From assembly GCA_009741485.1 (NCBI GenBank), contig CM019216.1:42194872-42258871 (forward strand): DNA of 64,000 nucleotides. The letters run 5' to 3'. Each line of letters begins with the position of its first letter. The first letter of the stretch is position 1. The notes under the pieces are model-generated. The model was not told where the DNA came from. It did not search any database and saw only the letters and a program-made list of their open reading frames with translations. Positions 48,444-61,817 of the stretch are shown here, in pieces. Source of the stretch: Malurus cyaneus samueli (Eukaryota; Chordata; Aves; Passeriformes; Maluridae). The position numbers were made by a program, and so were the translations under genes.

Positions 48444-51400
48444 CACCAAGTTTTAGATGTTTAGAGTTCTCACTTTTACACCTAAACTAGTCATCTGGGC
48501 TCCTTCAGTATCACTTAACATAAATGTTAATGTTTAAAATAATTTTTGCCCCTATTCCCACCTACCAACACTACACAGATGATGTCCCTGATCAGATGTT
48601 CACAGTGGAGACTGTGACAAGGCAGGCTAGAGAAATCCTGCACTAAAAGTCTGCCATCAAAAATTTAGCTTTGTGCAACTGGAGGTTGGCAGGGGCAGGG
48701 GGCTTTGACAGGTAGTGACTGCCACTCTCTTTCACTTCTGTGCTTTAATAGAAGCAGTTATGTGTCAATCATGTTCCAGACAACAGCCAGTCAAGTCCCA
48801 TCCACTCTTCATTGAATGATAAACTAAACCCAAATTTAATTTGTAAAGGAGCCAGACCTGAGCCATAAAGTGAATCCAAAAGAGAAAATATTAAGTCTGG
48901 AACTGGTTTGAAATAGATGTGGAAGTGGGAACTGGAGATGCTGCTTTTCTGCAGCTTCACTAGTTAGACATTTAATCTACTTTCTTTTCCTCTCTCATAC
49001 TACTTGGAATATAGGGAGAGAACCTATATTTTGACAACTAAGAGCTGTCTAGAAACCTTCTCCTGTAGGTATTATCAAATTTAGATTAGACTCTCAGCAC
49101 TCCCCACAGTAAACAAGTAAAATCAGTGGTTTTTACCTTTGAAAATGTGACTCATCTGCTCAGCAGTCAGATGCAGCCCTTGTAGTTCACACGACTCAGC
49201 TGGAGCCCAGTCTGAAACATCAGTAGAACATCCTGTCTGGCTGAGAGATGCATAAACACTGCTTACTGAATGGGATTTAATCTAATGTTGATCTTCACGC
49301 AGTTGGTGATACCATATGTTTTTGTGTTTTAATGGTTATCCTGTTTATCTCATCTTTCTGACTTCAGTCCAAATCCTTCTGCTGAATAGGTGTCTTAATA
49401 ATACTAGCTGAAAATTTAGGAGCAAAAAGGCTTAATCATTAATATCATGTGTTAGTCTGACTGGCCACAAGATTTTAGGTTAGATTCATGTCCTCTCTGT
49501 ATAATTCCTCACTTCCTCGGATTTGCTTCTACTGCACTTCTTGTTGAAGATTTGTAGTAAAGTTTTACTTAAGACTTTTAAATTTTAGACCTTTTTTTCT
49601 GGATGATCTAAGTATACCCTTTTTATTGATTACAGTAAAAATTCTAATCAGATCAACAGAAAAAGGAAGAATTAAACTCTCTGAACCCACATTCTTAAGG
49701 CTTGGCATTCTGTCTACTTAACTTCTGCAGAATACTACACAACTTTGAAAAGCTTTACAAGTAAAATGGTTTATGGAAAAGCTGTCTTGGTGTGTCACTA
49801 AGAGCATACTTCAACAATAAAATAATTTTTTTAAATGTCATTGGCAATTGAAGTATTCCTTATGGTCAAAGAAAACACTGCATGTGAGAGCTACTGAAGT
49901 GTTCGTCTGTTTTCAATAGCTTGTGAAAAGTGAGTCAATGTTTAATGGGGAGCTGGTTAGAATTTCAGATAGGGTTGCAGAAGATGCCATTTCGTGGCCC
50001 CTGAGGCTTTTAAAAGTCCACAAATGATAAGGCAAATTCCTCCTTTGGCACTGGTCTTCTATGTATTGATGCTAAAATAGGCACACCATATGAGTACCAC
50101 CATAGCAGATGTTTGTCGCAGAGCATTATGTCTTTTGCATGCACAATTGCTGTTTGTTATCAGCTGCAGGGTATTAATAAAACATGTAAAATAAGCACAT
50201 TACTATAAACAGGAAGGAATCTTAGACAAACCCAAAGCTTTACTTGCATTACATTTCTCAGCTTACCCATCCTCTCTGGATTTTTTCCACTTTTCTCTCT
50301 GTTTTGCTGTTCGCTTTATATTTTTTTTTTCTTTTTGCTTATAATAACGATTTAGCTGAAACACATGCAGGTTCTTGTATACAAGGTGTATCTTCTGTAT
50401 CTCTGTAACCTCTTTATTTTCACTGTTTTATGGTGATTATCTCATGTCCATCTCATGTCCATAAAAATGTCCATCCATTTTTTCCTTTTGAGCTGTTTTT
50501 CTAGTGAACTTACAGGACTCAAATAGCAGAGTCACAAAGGTGGCTTTCCTTTCACATACACTTCCAGAGTTAGTATTATTAATTTTTTAATAATACTTTT
50601 AAAATTCTTTGATAGGAATAATTTAAACACCAATGTTTTTATTGTGAATCTTTGGGGTTACAAAAACTTCAGAAATCAAACTTCAGACAAACCTGCCCAT
50701 ATTCTGTTTGCAAAGTACATTTTCTGAGGAAATTATCTGACTGTGAAGAGTGAAATTTTATTGTTCTTGTTCTTGGGAATTTCTGGGAAATAGCTGAGAT
50801 CTCAAGAGACCTCTCTCAAAATGGAAGAGGCTTAGCTCTTGAGAGGGGTGGAGTGTACCGAGGACGTACAAAGTTTCCCTAGATACCTACTTAAGGCCTG
50901 TAAAGGAAGACCCCATATGTCTAAATTTTTCTGAGGAGTCTCACTAAGAGTTAGAAATACATTTAGGAGTTTGTGGAACCCTGACCCTTTGGATCAGTCA
51001 TACTAAGATCCAGTCTTGGATTTTGCCCTTGTTTATTCCTATGCAGCTGAAAGTTTAATTAAGTTAATCATTGCTGACAAACATAATGAAGATTTAATCT
51101 AATTCTAAAAAGGTTTGTTTGTTCTGTCATAATTGTTAAAAAAATGTTATATTGTGGTGGGGAAATCTTTAATTATTGTAAGAAAGCTGAACAGATTTAG
51201 GAAATAGCCTCTGGACAAAGATCTGGTGGAGAATGTGATATGTTAACTTTTGCACATTAAATTGCTTATGAAATATTTTGAGCATAGTTAATCTTATGAT
51301 AGGATTGGGGTTTTAATAAGCATCAAAACTTGTTCCTTGGGGGGAACAGATGTGTTTTTCAGAAGTCAGCCAAATATTCTCTCCTTGCTTTGACAATCAT

Positions 51401-52199
51401 TTCATAGAACTATATTTTGTTTTGTTGCTGGGCTTTAATTTTTCCTGAATTCTACTGCTGTGTAAGGTTTTTACGTTTAACTTAGATGGGCATGGCACAC
51501 GCAAAATGAGTGTGCAGTAAGATTAGTGCATCTACAAAACGCACTGTTACAATAATAATTATATAATTATGTATTTTATGTTGTTATGTCGTTTTCTTTC
51601 TTTAGCTACTATTTTTCTTGTGGAGAGCAATGTGTGCTGAGACATGGTCTTAAGAATCTGTGCTTTGTTTTGGACTAAGTTTTGTTTTCCTGTGTGGCCA
51701 CTGGTAGGTAGGATGGAGGTGATTCAGGGTCAAAAAAGGAGGAAGAGGCTTTGGCGGGCAGGCTGCAGAGTTGGATGGCAGGCAGGCTTAGCAGTAGCAG
51801 CCTCAGCAGCTCTGAGGGAAGAAATTGGGATGGTGCATGAATGCAAGACGATGCTTTGAGCCCTCCAGGTCTCACAGGGAAGGACAAAGAATCCAGATTT
51901 AATCCACTGATTTTCTTTCAAGAAGCTTTCTTCCTCATCAAGCCGAAACTGCTAAAAACATAAGTAGCTGCCAAGCGGCGGAACAGATGTGCGTCTGTGA
52001 GCTTGAAAGCAGGATCATGAATCAAAACCTTGTCATTTAACACTCCTGACCTGTCCTTTTCCTATCCTCTCACTTCCCTGGCTATGGATAGGAAAGGTCA
52101 AGAGTTGATGCCTCTGTACAAATGGGAAACATGTCAAGAGGTGTGCAAGAGCAAGTACTTTCTCTTCCTTTGTAGAAAAGCAGGGAAGACAACTGGGCA

Positions 52200-53860
52200 G
52201 AAGCGGTTCCCCCGCGGTATCCCCTGGCACAGGGAAGGTGGACAGCTGGCCCGGAGGACAGCGGATGCCCCGAGGGCCCTGGAGCGGGGCGCCTCCGTGC
52301 CGGGGCTGGCAGCCCTTCCCTCGGGGAGGAGGGTGGGTGTTGGAGCTCCACGGGGGCCAGAGAGCGCCGGGCAGGGCCGAGAGCCGGCCGTCACCCTCTG
52401 TGTGTGTATGTGGGTGTGAGGGGGTGCGCGTTTTGGAGCGGCTTCTCTTTATTTCACTGTTGTTTGCAGACGGCCGGGGCGGGAGTTTCAGACTTTCCCC
52501 TCTCCGCTCGGGCGGGACACCGCTGCCCGGCCTCGTGGGGAGCGGGCCGGGCCCGGGAGCGGGGCCAGGGGCTTGTTTACCGCCCTGCCCGCCGCGGGCA
52601 GCGCTCGGTACCTGTGTGCAGGCTCGGGGCGCTCGCCCGCCTCCCGCCTCCTTCCCGGCGGCCGTTAACCGCTGGCTCCCGGCCTCGCCCTCCGCCTCCC
52701 CGCTCGCCCGTTCCCCGCTCGCCGCTCCCCCTGCCCGGGCCGCCGCGCACGGTGCGCTCATTGCCACCGCCGGCGCTGACACGGCGCGGTCCCGCCCCGC
52801 TCCACCCCCTCCGCCGGAGAGGCAAAGCGGCGGGGTGGGGTGGGGGGGCCGGAGAAGAGCGTGGCTTCTCCTGCCTTTCCCTGGCCCCCTCCCTTCCCGC
52901 CCCTCCCGCCTCCCTTCCCGCGGCCAATCGGCGCGGAGGGAAGCGCTCGTGCCGCTGACGCCCCCGAGGGAGCCCCCCTTTTAAAATAAAGCGGCGGCGG
53001 CGCGGCGGGAAGAGGGGGGTGAGCGCTGGCTTCGCTCGGTCCCGCGCACCGCAGGGCGGACAGACGGACAGAGCTCCGCAGGATGCGCGCAGCCCCCGCG
53101 GCCAGGGGCTAGAGCGGGCGGGGGACGAGAGGTCGCGGAAAGGAGAAGGAGAAGGAAGGCGGGAGCGGCGCGCCTGGAGGGTCTCGCGCCCTCTCCGAGG
53201 ATGGCGCCGTGAGCGAGCAGCTGAGCCGCAAGGCGCGGGGGGAGACCCCCCGCCGCGACCCCCTGCCCGATCCGCCGGCGGTCGAGGAGCCGCGGGAGAA
53301 CGGTGGCGAGTGGTGCCCCGGGAGCGGCGAGAGCGGGGCCCAGCCCCGGGCGGTAGCGGAGGCCCCGGGAGCGCGGGCTGCCCCGGGAGCGCTGCTGCGC
53401 CGGACCCCCCGAGGGCGGCGGGGCTGGGTGTGTGATGCTGCCGCCATGTGGTGCAACGGTGCCGTCTTCGGCATTCAGAACTCGTGCGGGGTCCTGTTCG
53501 TCTCCATGCTCCGGCTCTTCGGCAGCAGCGAGGACAAGCAGCTGGTCTTCAAAACAGGTGAGGGGCGGCAGGGGAAGGGATCGGGGTGTCTTCCAGCCCG
53601 CTCCGCCTCGGGCCTTCCCTGCCCCGGCCCGGGCGCAGAAGGTGTCCCGGCCGGGGGCTCTCGCTGCTCCGGCCGTCGGTGTCCGAGCCCCGGGGGGCGC
53701 AGGAGCGAGATCCCTCTGGAGGGCCGGGCCGGAGCCTGCCTCTGCCCCCCCGCATCCTGGGCTGGGCTGGGACGCTCGGGAATACCTCCGAGGGAAAGGG
53801 GAGCTCCCCTCGCCCCCCTGGCATGCCCCCGAGCTAGCGAACTCCTGGGGTATCCGGGGA
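52200..53860 (+). promoter_or_regulatory. Large CpG island with SLC16A10 core promoter
   Basis: About 1.6 kb of CpG-dense, GC-rich sequence ends abruptly on both sides in AT-rich DNA. A CCAAT box lies at 52924-52928 and a TATA-like TTTTAAAATAAA at 52979-52990, about 50 bases apart. This predicts a start site near 53010-53025 and a 5' UTR of about 180 bases before the candidate ATG at 53201. Confidence 0.75.
53201..53557 (+). CDS. SLC16A10: Monocarboxylate transporter 10 (TAT1), first coding exon only, frame disrupted
   Basis: The reading AAMWCNGAVFGIQNSCGVLF at about 53440-53500, then VSMLRLFGSSEDKQLVFKT, is the first membrane segment and following loop of MCT10. The exon ends at 53557 before GTGAGG, in phase 1. 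MCT10 carries aromatic amino acids and thyroid hormones across the plasma membrane without proton coupling; the family has 12 membrane helices, of which only the first is here. Two things are odd. The only well-placed start, ATG at 53201 (A at -3, G at +4), meets TGA after three codons. The family signature before helix 1, normally EGGWGW, reads PRGRRGWVCD in the otherwise open frame, although EGG is still present one frame over. Consensus errors in GC-rich DNA are the likeliest cause; a recent loss of function cannot be excluded. Identity is firm, the start is not. Confidence 0.85.
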
Positions 53861-56800
53861 GAAGCTGCGGGAGAGGAGCAGGTGTGCTCTGGCTTCTTCC
53901 ACAGCCGGATCTTGAGGCATCTGCCGTCGTGCATTATGGGTTATAATGCACTCTCCTGGCCGCAGAAATCTTTATTCCCCTGCCCCTGTTAGCCTAAAGG
54001 TTAGTCTAAATTATTAATTAGTGGTGGGGTATAAGTGACACTTAAAATATGTCAAGAATAGGCTTGGCAGTTGCCAAACCCAACATTTTGATGTGCACAT
54101 TTGCTGCTGCAACCAATGTCACAAAACTCAGCAGCAAAATTAATATTTACAAAACTTTAAAGACATTAACAGTATTCTGATGCGTTACTGATCTGAAGCA
54201 CTTTAGACACGTAAGATTCAATTAGTTCAAAGGAAAGCATACATTCTGTTTCATGTAAGTTTTCTGTGGAAAGTGACGTGTTCTGACTTTGTAAGTTGAG
54301 GAAATTCAGTTTTTGGCTCTCAGAACAATAACAATTAAAATTAATTAACCCAATTGAAACGATATTGATTTATTATAGTAAATAATAAAGTTTACTTACT
54401 CCAAGGATAGTTTCGTGTTCAGTTATTAAAATGAAATACTGAAAAATAAACATAGTCTTTTGTTTTTGTTCCTTTCTTAAAAAAAGGTGTTCTGGCTCTG
54501 TAACTGCAGAAGTGCAAACCTTCTAAAGAACTTTCTCAGTACATAGTGGGTGTTGGAGACTTTTAAAAGAATTTTGAAATTTATGTCTTCCTTAATACTT
54601 GCATAGGTGGGCCTAAAGTTGAGATGTTATGACAAAGAGGTTAATTTTCCTCCTGCAGCTTAATAACTATCTTTATCTGAAGTAGAAAACCAGGGTAGGT
54701 GTTTAGACTGAACTAGGAAAGCTTCAAAGCTGTGGTGGAGCATTAAGTGATGTTCTCTCTGGCATTTGAACAGTTTGCAATGATACACAAGGTGTATTCC
54801 CCAGAGTTCTGGAGTTAGGAAGATGGGAAGCTACACCAGGCTGGGCACTGCCTGTTCCTTAGAAGAGAAATGCACATCCTGAAGTAGGTCCCTGGGCTCC
54901 TTAGCCTGCAGAGGAGAAGAATGAGATTCATAGAAGGTGCTGTGAAGATTTTGTGGTGACCTGGGAGCCCCTGGCCAGTCAGAAAGACAGAAACAAATGT
55001 GTGCCTGATACTCCATCTGTTTATTGTACAGAGGTGTAATTGCTTTTTCTGAAGATCTGGTTGTGTAGTAACAATGTCTCAAAAATTGTTGTCTTGTACT
55101 TAAAAAAAAAAGGTCTTTACGTAGCAATCAACAAGAGAAAAATGGAAATTATCTCCTACCTTCTGGAAGAGTAATAGCACTACTGGTGTGTGAGTGAGGT
55201 GAGATTGTGGGTGTGCTCCACCCATGTTTTTGAAAATTTACCCAATTGCTGAAAAGAGTGGGGGAAAAAAAGTGGAGCCTGGCTTTAGAACCTAGTTCTT
55301 TTGCATCCTGCTTAGATGAGTAGGAAGTTCTGAGTCCTGAATGCAGCCAGTACCTTCTCTATTGATTTTTAAGTGATTTGAGAAAAAAAAATGTTACAAC
55401 TGCATTTTGTTGCACTTGTTTTGCTTTATCTGATGTACACTGGTTTGGATAAAGGAGAAGGCACTAATTTTGCTTTTTTTAAAAATCCAAATGGTTCAAG
55501 CTGGGGGAAGTAGCTGCCTTGACTAGATTACTTGTGTGCATGCAAAGGAGAACTGCAAATACAAGAAGTACCCTGTAAACAAAAGAACACAGAAAAAAGT
55601 ACACCTTTTTTTGTTTAATGCCTGAAAGTACCGTGGTGAGCTGGGGTACTGGAAGAGCTAAGCAGCACCTGTCAAACAGAACTTTTTGCTCCCTAATGTT
55701 GAGAGCCTCATTGCCCAGAAACTTGCAGAGATGAGACCAAATGTGAACTGAACTAAACAAATTCTGATACAAAAATTTGCCATAAAGGGATGCTATGATC
55801 AGGAATGGCAAATTACACTTAAAACAGCTCTTGTTGAACAGCTGGCATTGCTGTAGGAAGAAATAGAATGACTGAAGGGAAAAGTCACTGTGATTTTAGT
55901 GTTAGAGAAAACAATACCCTGATCATTCCCATGGTTTTCATTTGAATACTAATTCTAGAGAGTCTCTTGTGTTTGGACTGATTGCAGCTCAAACCTGGCA
56001 GTGGTAACAGTTAGTCAGGTTTAATGAATTGGAAAACTGGAATTTGTAATGAAAGTTTTCTTGCTGTGTGGCTTTGCTTTGGAAAGCAAAGTTTAATAGT
56101 CTAATGCCTCTGAAAAAAAAAAAAAGATTTCTTTAATATCTGAAATGCTGACTTTTTGTGAGGCCCATATATTCCAGGTAATTTCTCCAGGGACCCCAGG
56201 TATCAGGAATCTTGTGGTTGATCCATAATTCTAAAGAATTCATGTGTGTTGGTTTGTTGTTTTATCTTTATTTTTTTAAACTACAAGATTACTTAGCTGT
56301 TGCCAAAAGCAGGTGTTGCCAAGTGTTTTTGTGTGCCTGCTTTTTTGGGACCCATCAGTAGTTGTCTCTCACCTGGTGTTTTTCCCAAAAAGAATTAAGT
56401 TGGTTATAATACAAACTGGTTTTGTTATTTCTTAATAATGTATTTTGATATCTTAACAATGAATGTGAGGCAAAGTGGGGAGGGCATGAAGTCCCATAGT
56501 CTATGCTGTTTTTGTTAGTGTTAGTAGATGGATGGAAGGCAGAAAGGGAGGAGGCAGAATAGAGGAAGATTTAGACAAGAAGTGACTCTGCTTGGCAGAT
56601 GAGGAGTGAAAGGAAGCAAAAACAAGGGAAAGGCAGCAAGGCTGTTTCTAGCATGCAGAATCAGTACTGGATAATAAGATACGTAACATAAAGAACTATA
56701 ATAAACATTCTTACAGGATTTAGGAGTATGAAGGAAAAAACTTGTGGGTCATAGAGGATTCAAAAATTTCTTCAAGGGACATACTTTAGTGAAAAAAAAG

Positions 56801-59800
56801 AATATAATTAGGATACAGTATTCTGGTATTTATATTAGCAAAAAGCTAATTTGTTTGCTTATGTAGTGCACAATATAAGAAATTCCATTGTTTCTTTGTG
56901 TAGCTATTTTTTGTTCAAAAAGCGAATGATGTACAACTGCAGAAGAGGAAAAGCCCCCAATGTAAACATAGAACGTCTAGAAAGGTGTGCCTGAAGTGTG
57001 AGGAAACTACCTCTGTTCATTGTTTATAGTTCATTGTGTTTGAGAAGTTGGGTGGAAAAAGAACAATGGCAATACAGGAGACTGTTGGTCCTTGGAAATA
57101 GGGCAGACCTAATGGGCCTCTAGTGTTCAAGTGCAATTGTAGTCTGATCACCCATGAAGGGAAAGCATTTGGTCCTCAGACCAGACAAGGGTCTGTCAGG
57201 AAGAGCACTTGGTTCCTGTCCCTATTGGAGGTGCCACACGGGGATGAGGAGCACTGAGCCAGTCCAGTTGTTATCTCGAAATTTGTGTGAGCCCCACCCC
57301 ATCTAGTCCCATGTTGTGCACTCTTGATTGATGCCTCTACTATATAGTTTTTAAGTGTGTATGTACCCATACCCCTTTTCAGAAGGCAAATAAATACTAT
57401 TATATTAGTGGCAACAGAGATAAAAATGGTAGGTTTCATTAAAAAAAAAAAAAAGATTTGATAAAATCACTTGTTCCCCTACTTTAATTGCTCCTTGTTG
57501 TATGATTTGCAGTGCTGGTTCTGTAACTCCACTGGATTGTTCTCCTGTGTACAAGTTTCAAGTACACCTGTGTGTACAATTATCACCTGTACTTACGCAG
57601 GGAGTGTGTGCTGCTGGTAGAGTTCTGCATCCACGTGTTTGCTTTTGCTAGCCACTGTTCCTAGAAGACACCGCCTCACCTTGCCTGGGCTGGTTATCTG
57701 TGTGCTTGTGGGCCTCTCCCTGGGTTTGGCTCTCTAAAGGTACAGCCTTTGGTGATGTATCTGGATATCAGGATGATTGATTGGCTGGCTTAACACTGTT
57801 GGCACCATCAGGACTCTTGCACCTGCATTGCTGAGGGTGCAATAAGGCAAGAAGGAGAATTCTGATTTTACTTTCATATTCAGGCTGTAATTCAGATACC
57901 ATAAAGATAATATTGAATGACTACAAAGATCTACAAGGGTTGAGAACAAATGAACTGTTACCTTGTATGGTATCTAAATTTTGCTGAGCAGGGCTGGAAT
58001 TTAATTACACAGGACAGTTCGAAATTTGCCTGTTCTCTTTTCTAGAATCTTTTGATATCTTCCTGAATTTTCCTCCAGAGATAAAATCCATCAGCAGTTT
58101 TAGTCTAATTAAAATCCTTGTTGTGTAACTGTCCTTCAGAACCACACTTACATTTCTTAATCTATGGGCTGCTGTGTCCAGTAAATCATGAACCTTTGCA
58201 AGGTGGAACTGCATCACATGGCTTATGAGAGTGCAACTGACTTTTCTTAAGCAGTAGTAAGTCAAATTTGGAACACAGAAGTTATCAGAGTACACAGTAA
58301 TAATTGTGTGAGGTACAAGGAAGTGTAATACTGGTATAATACTTTGGTCAATATGGAAACACCTTGGTCAATATGGATTGCATTGCAGTGGAGGATGAAG
58401 TTCCACAAAAAGCTGGACTGATGGCTATTAGTGCTGCTGTGGTCTGCTTTCCTTCCGGTGTTTTTGTGGCTACTGAAACCAAAGCAGGGAACCAGCAGTT
58501 GGTTCTAACCTGAAAACTAACTTGATGCATAAGTAATAATTCATTTTATGCAGCTGTAGTCATTTTTGTACACCCTTGCCCTGGCTTTGTGCTTATAAAT
58601 ATGTATGTAAATTAAGATTCTGGAGTAGTTGATATGATGGCTGGGTGAAACTGGAAAGTTGAGGGCAATTTCTATAGTATGCTGTCTTTATTTAGAACAG
58701 AATGATTAATACCACTATTGTTTATGCATACACACATGCACATGTCTTCATACCTCCAGCTCTTATAGTGTTTTTCAGTGTAGCGTGTTTCTCTTGTAGT
58801 CTTGATAACTAGTCTGCAGAGTTTTGAGTTAAGTTGTCTTTTTGGGTTTTTTCTCATGTTGGATTTCACATTAGTAGATTCTTCCTGTTCCAGCTGCAGG
58901 TTAACTTGCAACAAGCAGCTTAATTGGGGAGAATAATCTTCCTAATATGTCTGAAAGCTAGTTACCAGTTAATTTTTGTGGGTTTCTTTAGAGACAGTAC
59001 TTCAATTTCATAGGGATGGAACATCCCTGTAAAATTCTAAAGATGATTGGCAATTGTCACCACTCTGCAGTTAATTCACGTGTCTCAAGTTATGAACTCT
59101 GGTGTGCTGCTTGTCGACAAAACCATATCCTCTAAAATCTCCTTCATACAAATCCACTGAAATACTAAGTTTTGCTGTACTTTATTCATGATGGTTTTGT
59201 TGTGTGAAATACTCTTCATACTCCCAATGTTATTGCTTTGTCAATGTCTCTGTTTCTCTCTGTAATGTAGAGAAGAAAGGTACTGTATCATGTTACAAAA
59301 TGAGGCTTTGCTGTTTTCTGGCATGAATGATGTACTTTGATGACATTGTGTTGTCTATTTTGCATTATTTACATAACCTAATATTTTTCTTGCTGCTTAT
59401 TATTAGTACCTGCAGTCAGTGAAGCTTACTTGACTTTGAAGTTTTTTGGCATGCATTACTTCTTGCTCTTCAACTTTGTTTTGTTTAATTGGTCCCTGTA
59501 CTCTGTTCAATGTCATCTTATTTATCCATTTTTTGGCTAGCACTCTTTGAGGTTTTTCAAATCTCTTCCTCATTTTTGAGTTGTCCTAAATAACTGTCTA
59601 CTAAAGGGGAAGTTAGCAAAATGTGTGTGTTTATTCATAACATTTTTCTTAGATGTAGGAAGATGTACCTGTGCCTAGTGTTTCCCTATCCGTAAACATG
59701 ATGTCATCTTTCATCAGTTTGCTTTGCCTCCAGACGCTTTCAGTTTACTGATATTGTTCAGTCTTTTTTTGTCATTGTTTCTTTAGCCTCCTGAATGGAG

Positions 59801-59984
59801 TGTTGTTAAAGGCCACCTTGAAATTTAAATGCTGTTGGCCTCTTTCTTTTATTGAGTTACTAGTCTTGTATGAAGCAATGTAGTAAATTATCCTTAAACT
59901 ATTACAGCATAATATGTCTATTTACTCTTTTAGTCAGTTTGAGTTAGAGATAATAACAAAATGGTTAATGTAACCTTTCTACTT

Positions 59985-60362
59985 GGAGCAATGTCTACTA
60001 GAGTGGGCTGCTGAGGATCTCGCCCAGGTGGGTTTTGACCATCTGCAAGGATGAACGCTCCACAGCCTCTGTGGGTGACCTGTGCCAATGTTTGACTATT
60101 CACAGAGTAAAGAAAATTTCTCTTACCTTTAAGTGGAATTTTCTCTATTTCTGTTTGTGTCCATTGCCTCTTGCTGCTTTTCAGAATACCACTGAGAATA
60201 GTTTGGCTCGGTCTCTTTTGCATCCTCTCAGGGGTATTCGTGCATGCTAAGATTGTCCCCTCCAGCCTCTGCTGCTTGAACCTAACCAACACTACCTCTC
60301 AACCTCTCATTATGTGTCAGATGTTCCAGTTCCCTAATCTTTGTGGCCCTTAGCTGGATTCT
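59985..60362 (-). mobile_element. Divergent CR1 LINE fragment in SLC16A10 intron 1
   Basis: GAACGCTCCACAGCCTCTGT, GGTGACCTGTGCCAATGTTT, the GAATACCACTGAGAATAGTTTGGCTC type block and CATCCTCTCAGGGGTATTCG follow CR1 antisense order. The GAGAATAG block and intact flow suggest an older subfamily copy. Confidence 0.85.
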
Positions 60363-61817
60363 CAATGGTAATCAGATAGTGTTTCAAACTTTTGGTCCTT
60401 GAAGGTCTCAGAGAAGGTGAAATTAACTTCATCACCTCCAGTGCTGTGCATTTGCTGATCCCCTCCCACATTTCCTTCATCTGGTAATATTGCACTCACA
60501 CACACACCTCCTCATGTATCTGAGTGCCTACTGCCTGCCACACTCTTCTAATAGAAATCTACACATCAAAGATTGTGCTTTGAAATGAGAGAAATATTCA
60601 GAAAATTCTAACTTAGATTGATGTGTGTTGCTAAGGAAAATAAGGATTTTCAGTAAATGTTGATCTATAATGCTCAGCAAGTAATTACCCAATTTGAAAT
60701 GGCTTCTGCTCTGTGAACTCTAGGGAGGGAGATGCACTGATTACTTGCATCCAAGCTAATGTAGCCCTGATAATAAAACTGCTTGATTTTTAGAATAGTC
60801 CTTGTGTGAAGAAATGATATAAGTTTTTTCTTACATCTTCACAAATTTTTTTTATTCTTTCATTTTTTGAACAAACCATGCAGCCTTAGACTACTGCAGT
60901 TCAACCTTCTCCAAATATGTACAGAAAGGATAATTCTGTGAGAAAATGTTCCCTTGTGATCTTACACTATCTGTTTTAGTTTCAGAAATCTAATTTATTA
61001 CAATAACAGCAGATCTGTTTTAGATCTTGCCTTTCATTTTCATGGGAACCGGATAGGAATGGCTGGTTCTAATAGCTAAGTTAATAGCAGCCCTTTAGTA
61101 CGGATGGGACTAATTAAAGAATGATCAGTGCTAGCTCATTCCCACACACAGGAAGGGATTACTGGGATGTTGAGCCCAGCCTCTTTGTTATCAGCAGCAG
61201 GTCTGTAATCCCATGAAACATGGTCTCACTTAGGTGGCAGGGACTTGTACTTAGACTAGAAGTTGTAAAGCAATTTTCTTCCTGCCTTTTTGCTGAGTAA
61301 GCAGATGTAGTGAAAATCTTTGGCTGTTTATCTTAGCAGTGTGCATTGTTCAGTAGAGCTGTACTTTATATATGTCTTCCAAGTACCCCAATAGCTATTT
61401 TTTCTTTTGCATTTTTAAGAATATTAATTGGAGGAAAAATAAGTAAATTAAAACATGTTAACTATTAATTTGATTCTCTTAGTCTTTAACTGTTGTCCTC
61501 TTGGAAATTTGTAAAATGCGCAGTAAAGATTGTCTTCTGGCTCCTGATCTGGATTTTAGCCATTTTTTCAAGATGCTTCAATAAAAAATATTGCAAATAG
61601 AAAATGCATTGGTTAAATAAGTGTTTCTACTTCATTTTAAAGAAATATGTTTATATTGGTACTACTTAGTTTTAGTTGTATTTTACCAGAACTGTAACTG
61701 AGTAAGGATAAAACACTAAGATATAATGTTCTAAATAAACTGTGTTCTTTAAACTTTTGCCATCTAGAATGAATGAACAATCTTTTGGAACAAAGCATAG
61801 CTTTCTTAGTTGCAAGT

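Larger units (their letters stand above)
41946..52199. other. Gene-poor spacer upstream of SLC16A10
   Basis: Mostly AT-rich and without recognisable repeats. It contains a slightly GC-richer patch at about 42400-42960 with a CTCF-like motif, and the hairpin at 48404-48443. From 44.9 to 51.6 kb there is no open frame above 63 codons. Conserved non-coding elements may be present but cannot be seen without alignment. Confidence 0.6.

Noticed and set aside
52033..53934. Long open frames on both strands in the SLC16A10 CpG island (up to 317 codons, minus strand)
   Set aside because: GC-rich DNA has few stop codons. The predicted proteins are Pro/Arg/Gly/Ala-rich in every frame and show no family signature. 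Only the MCT10 exon 1 reading is supported.
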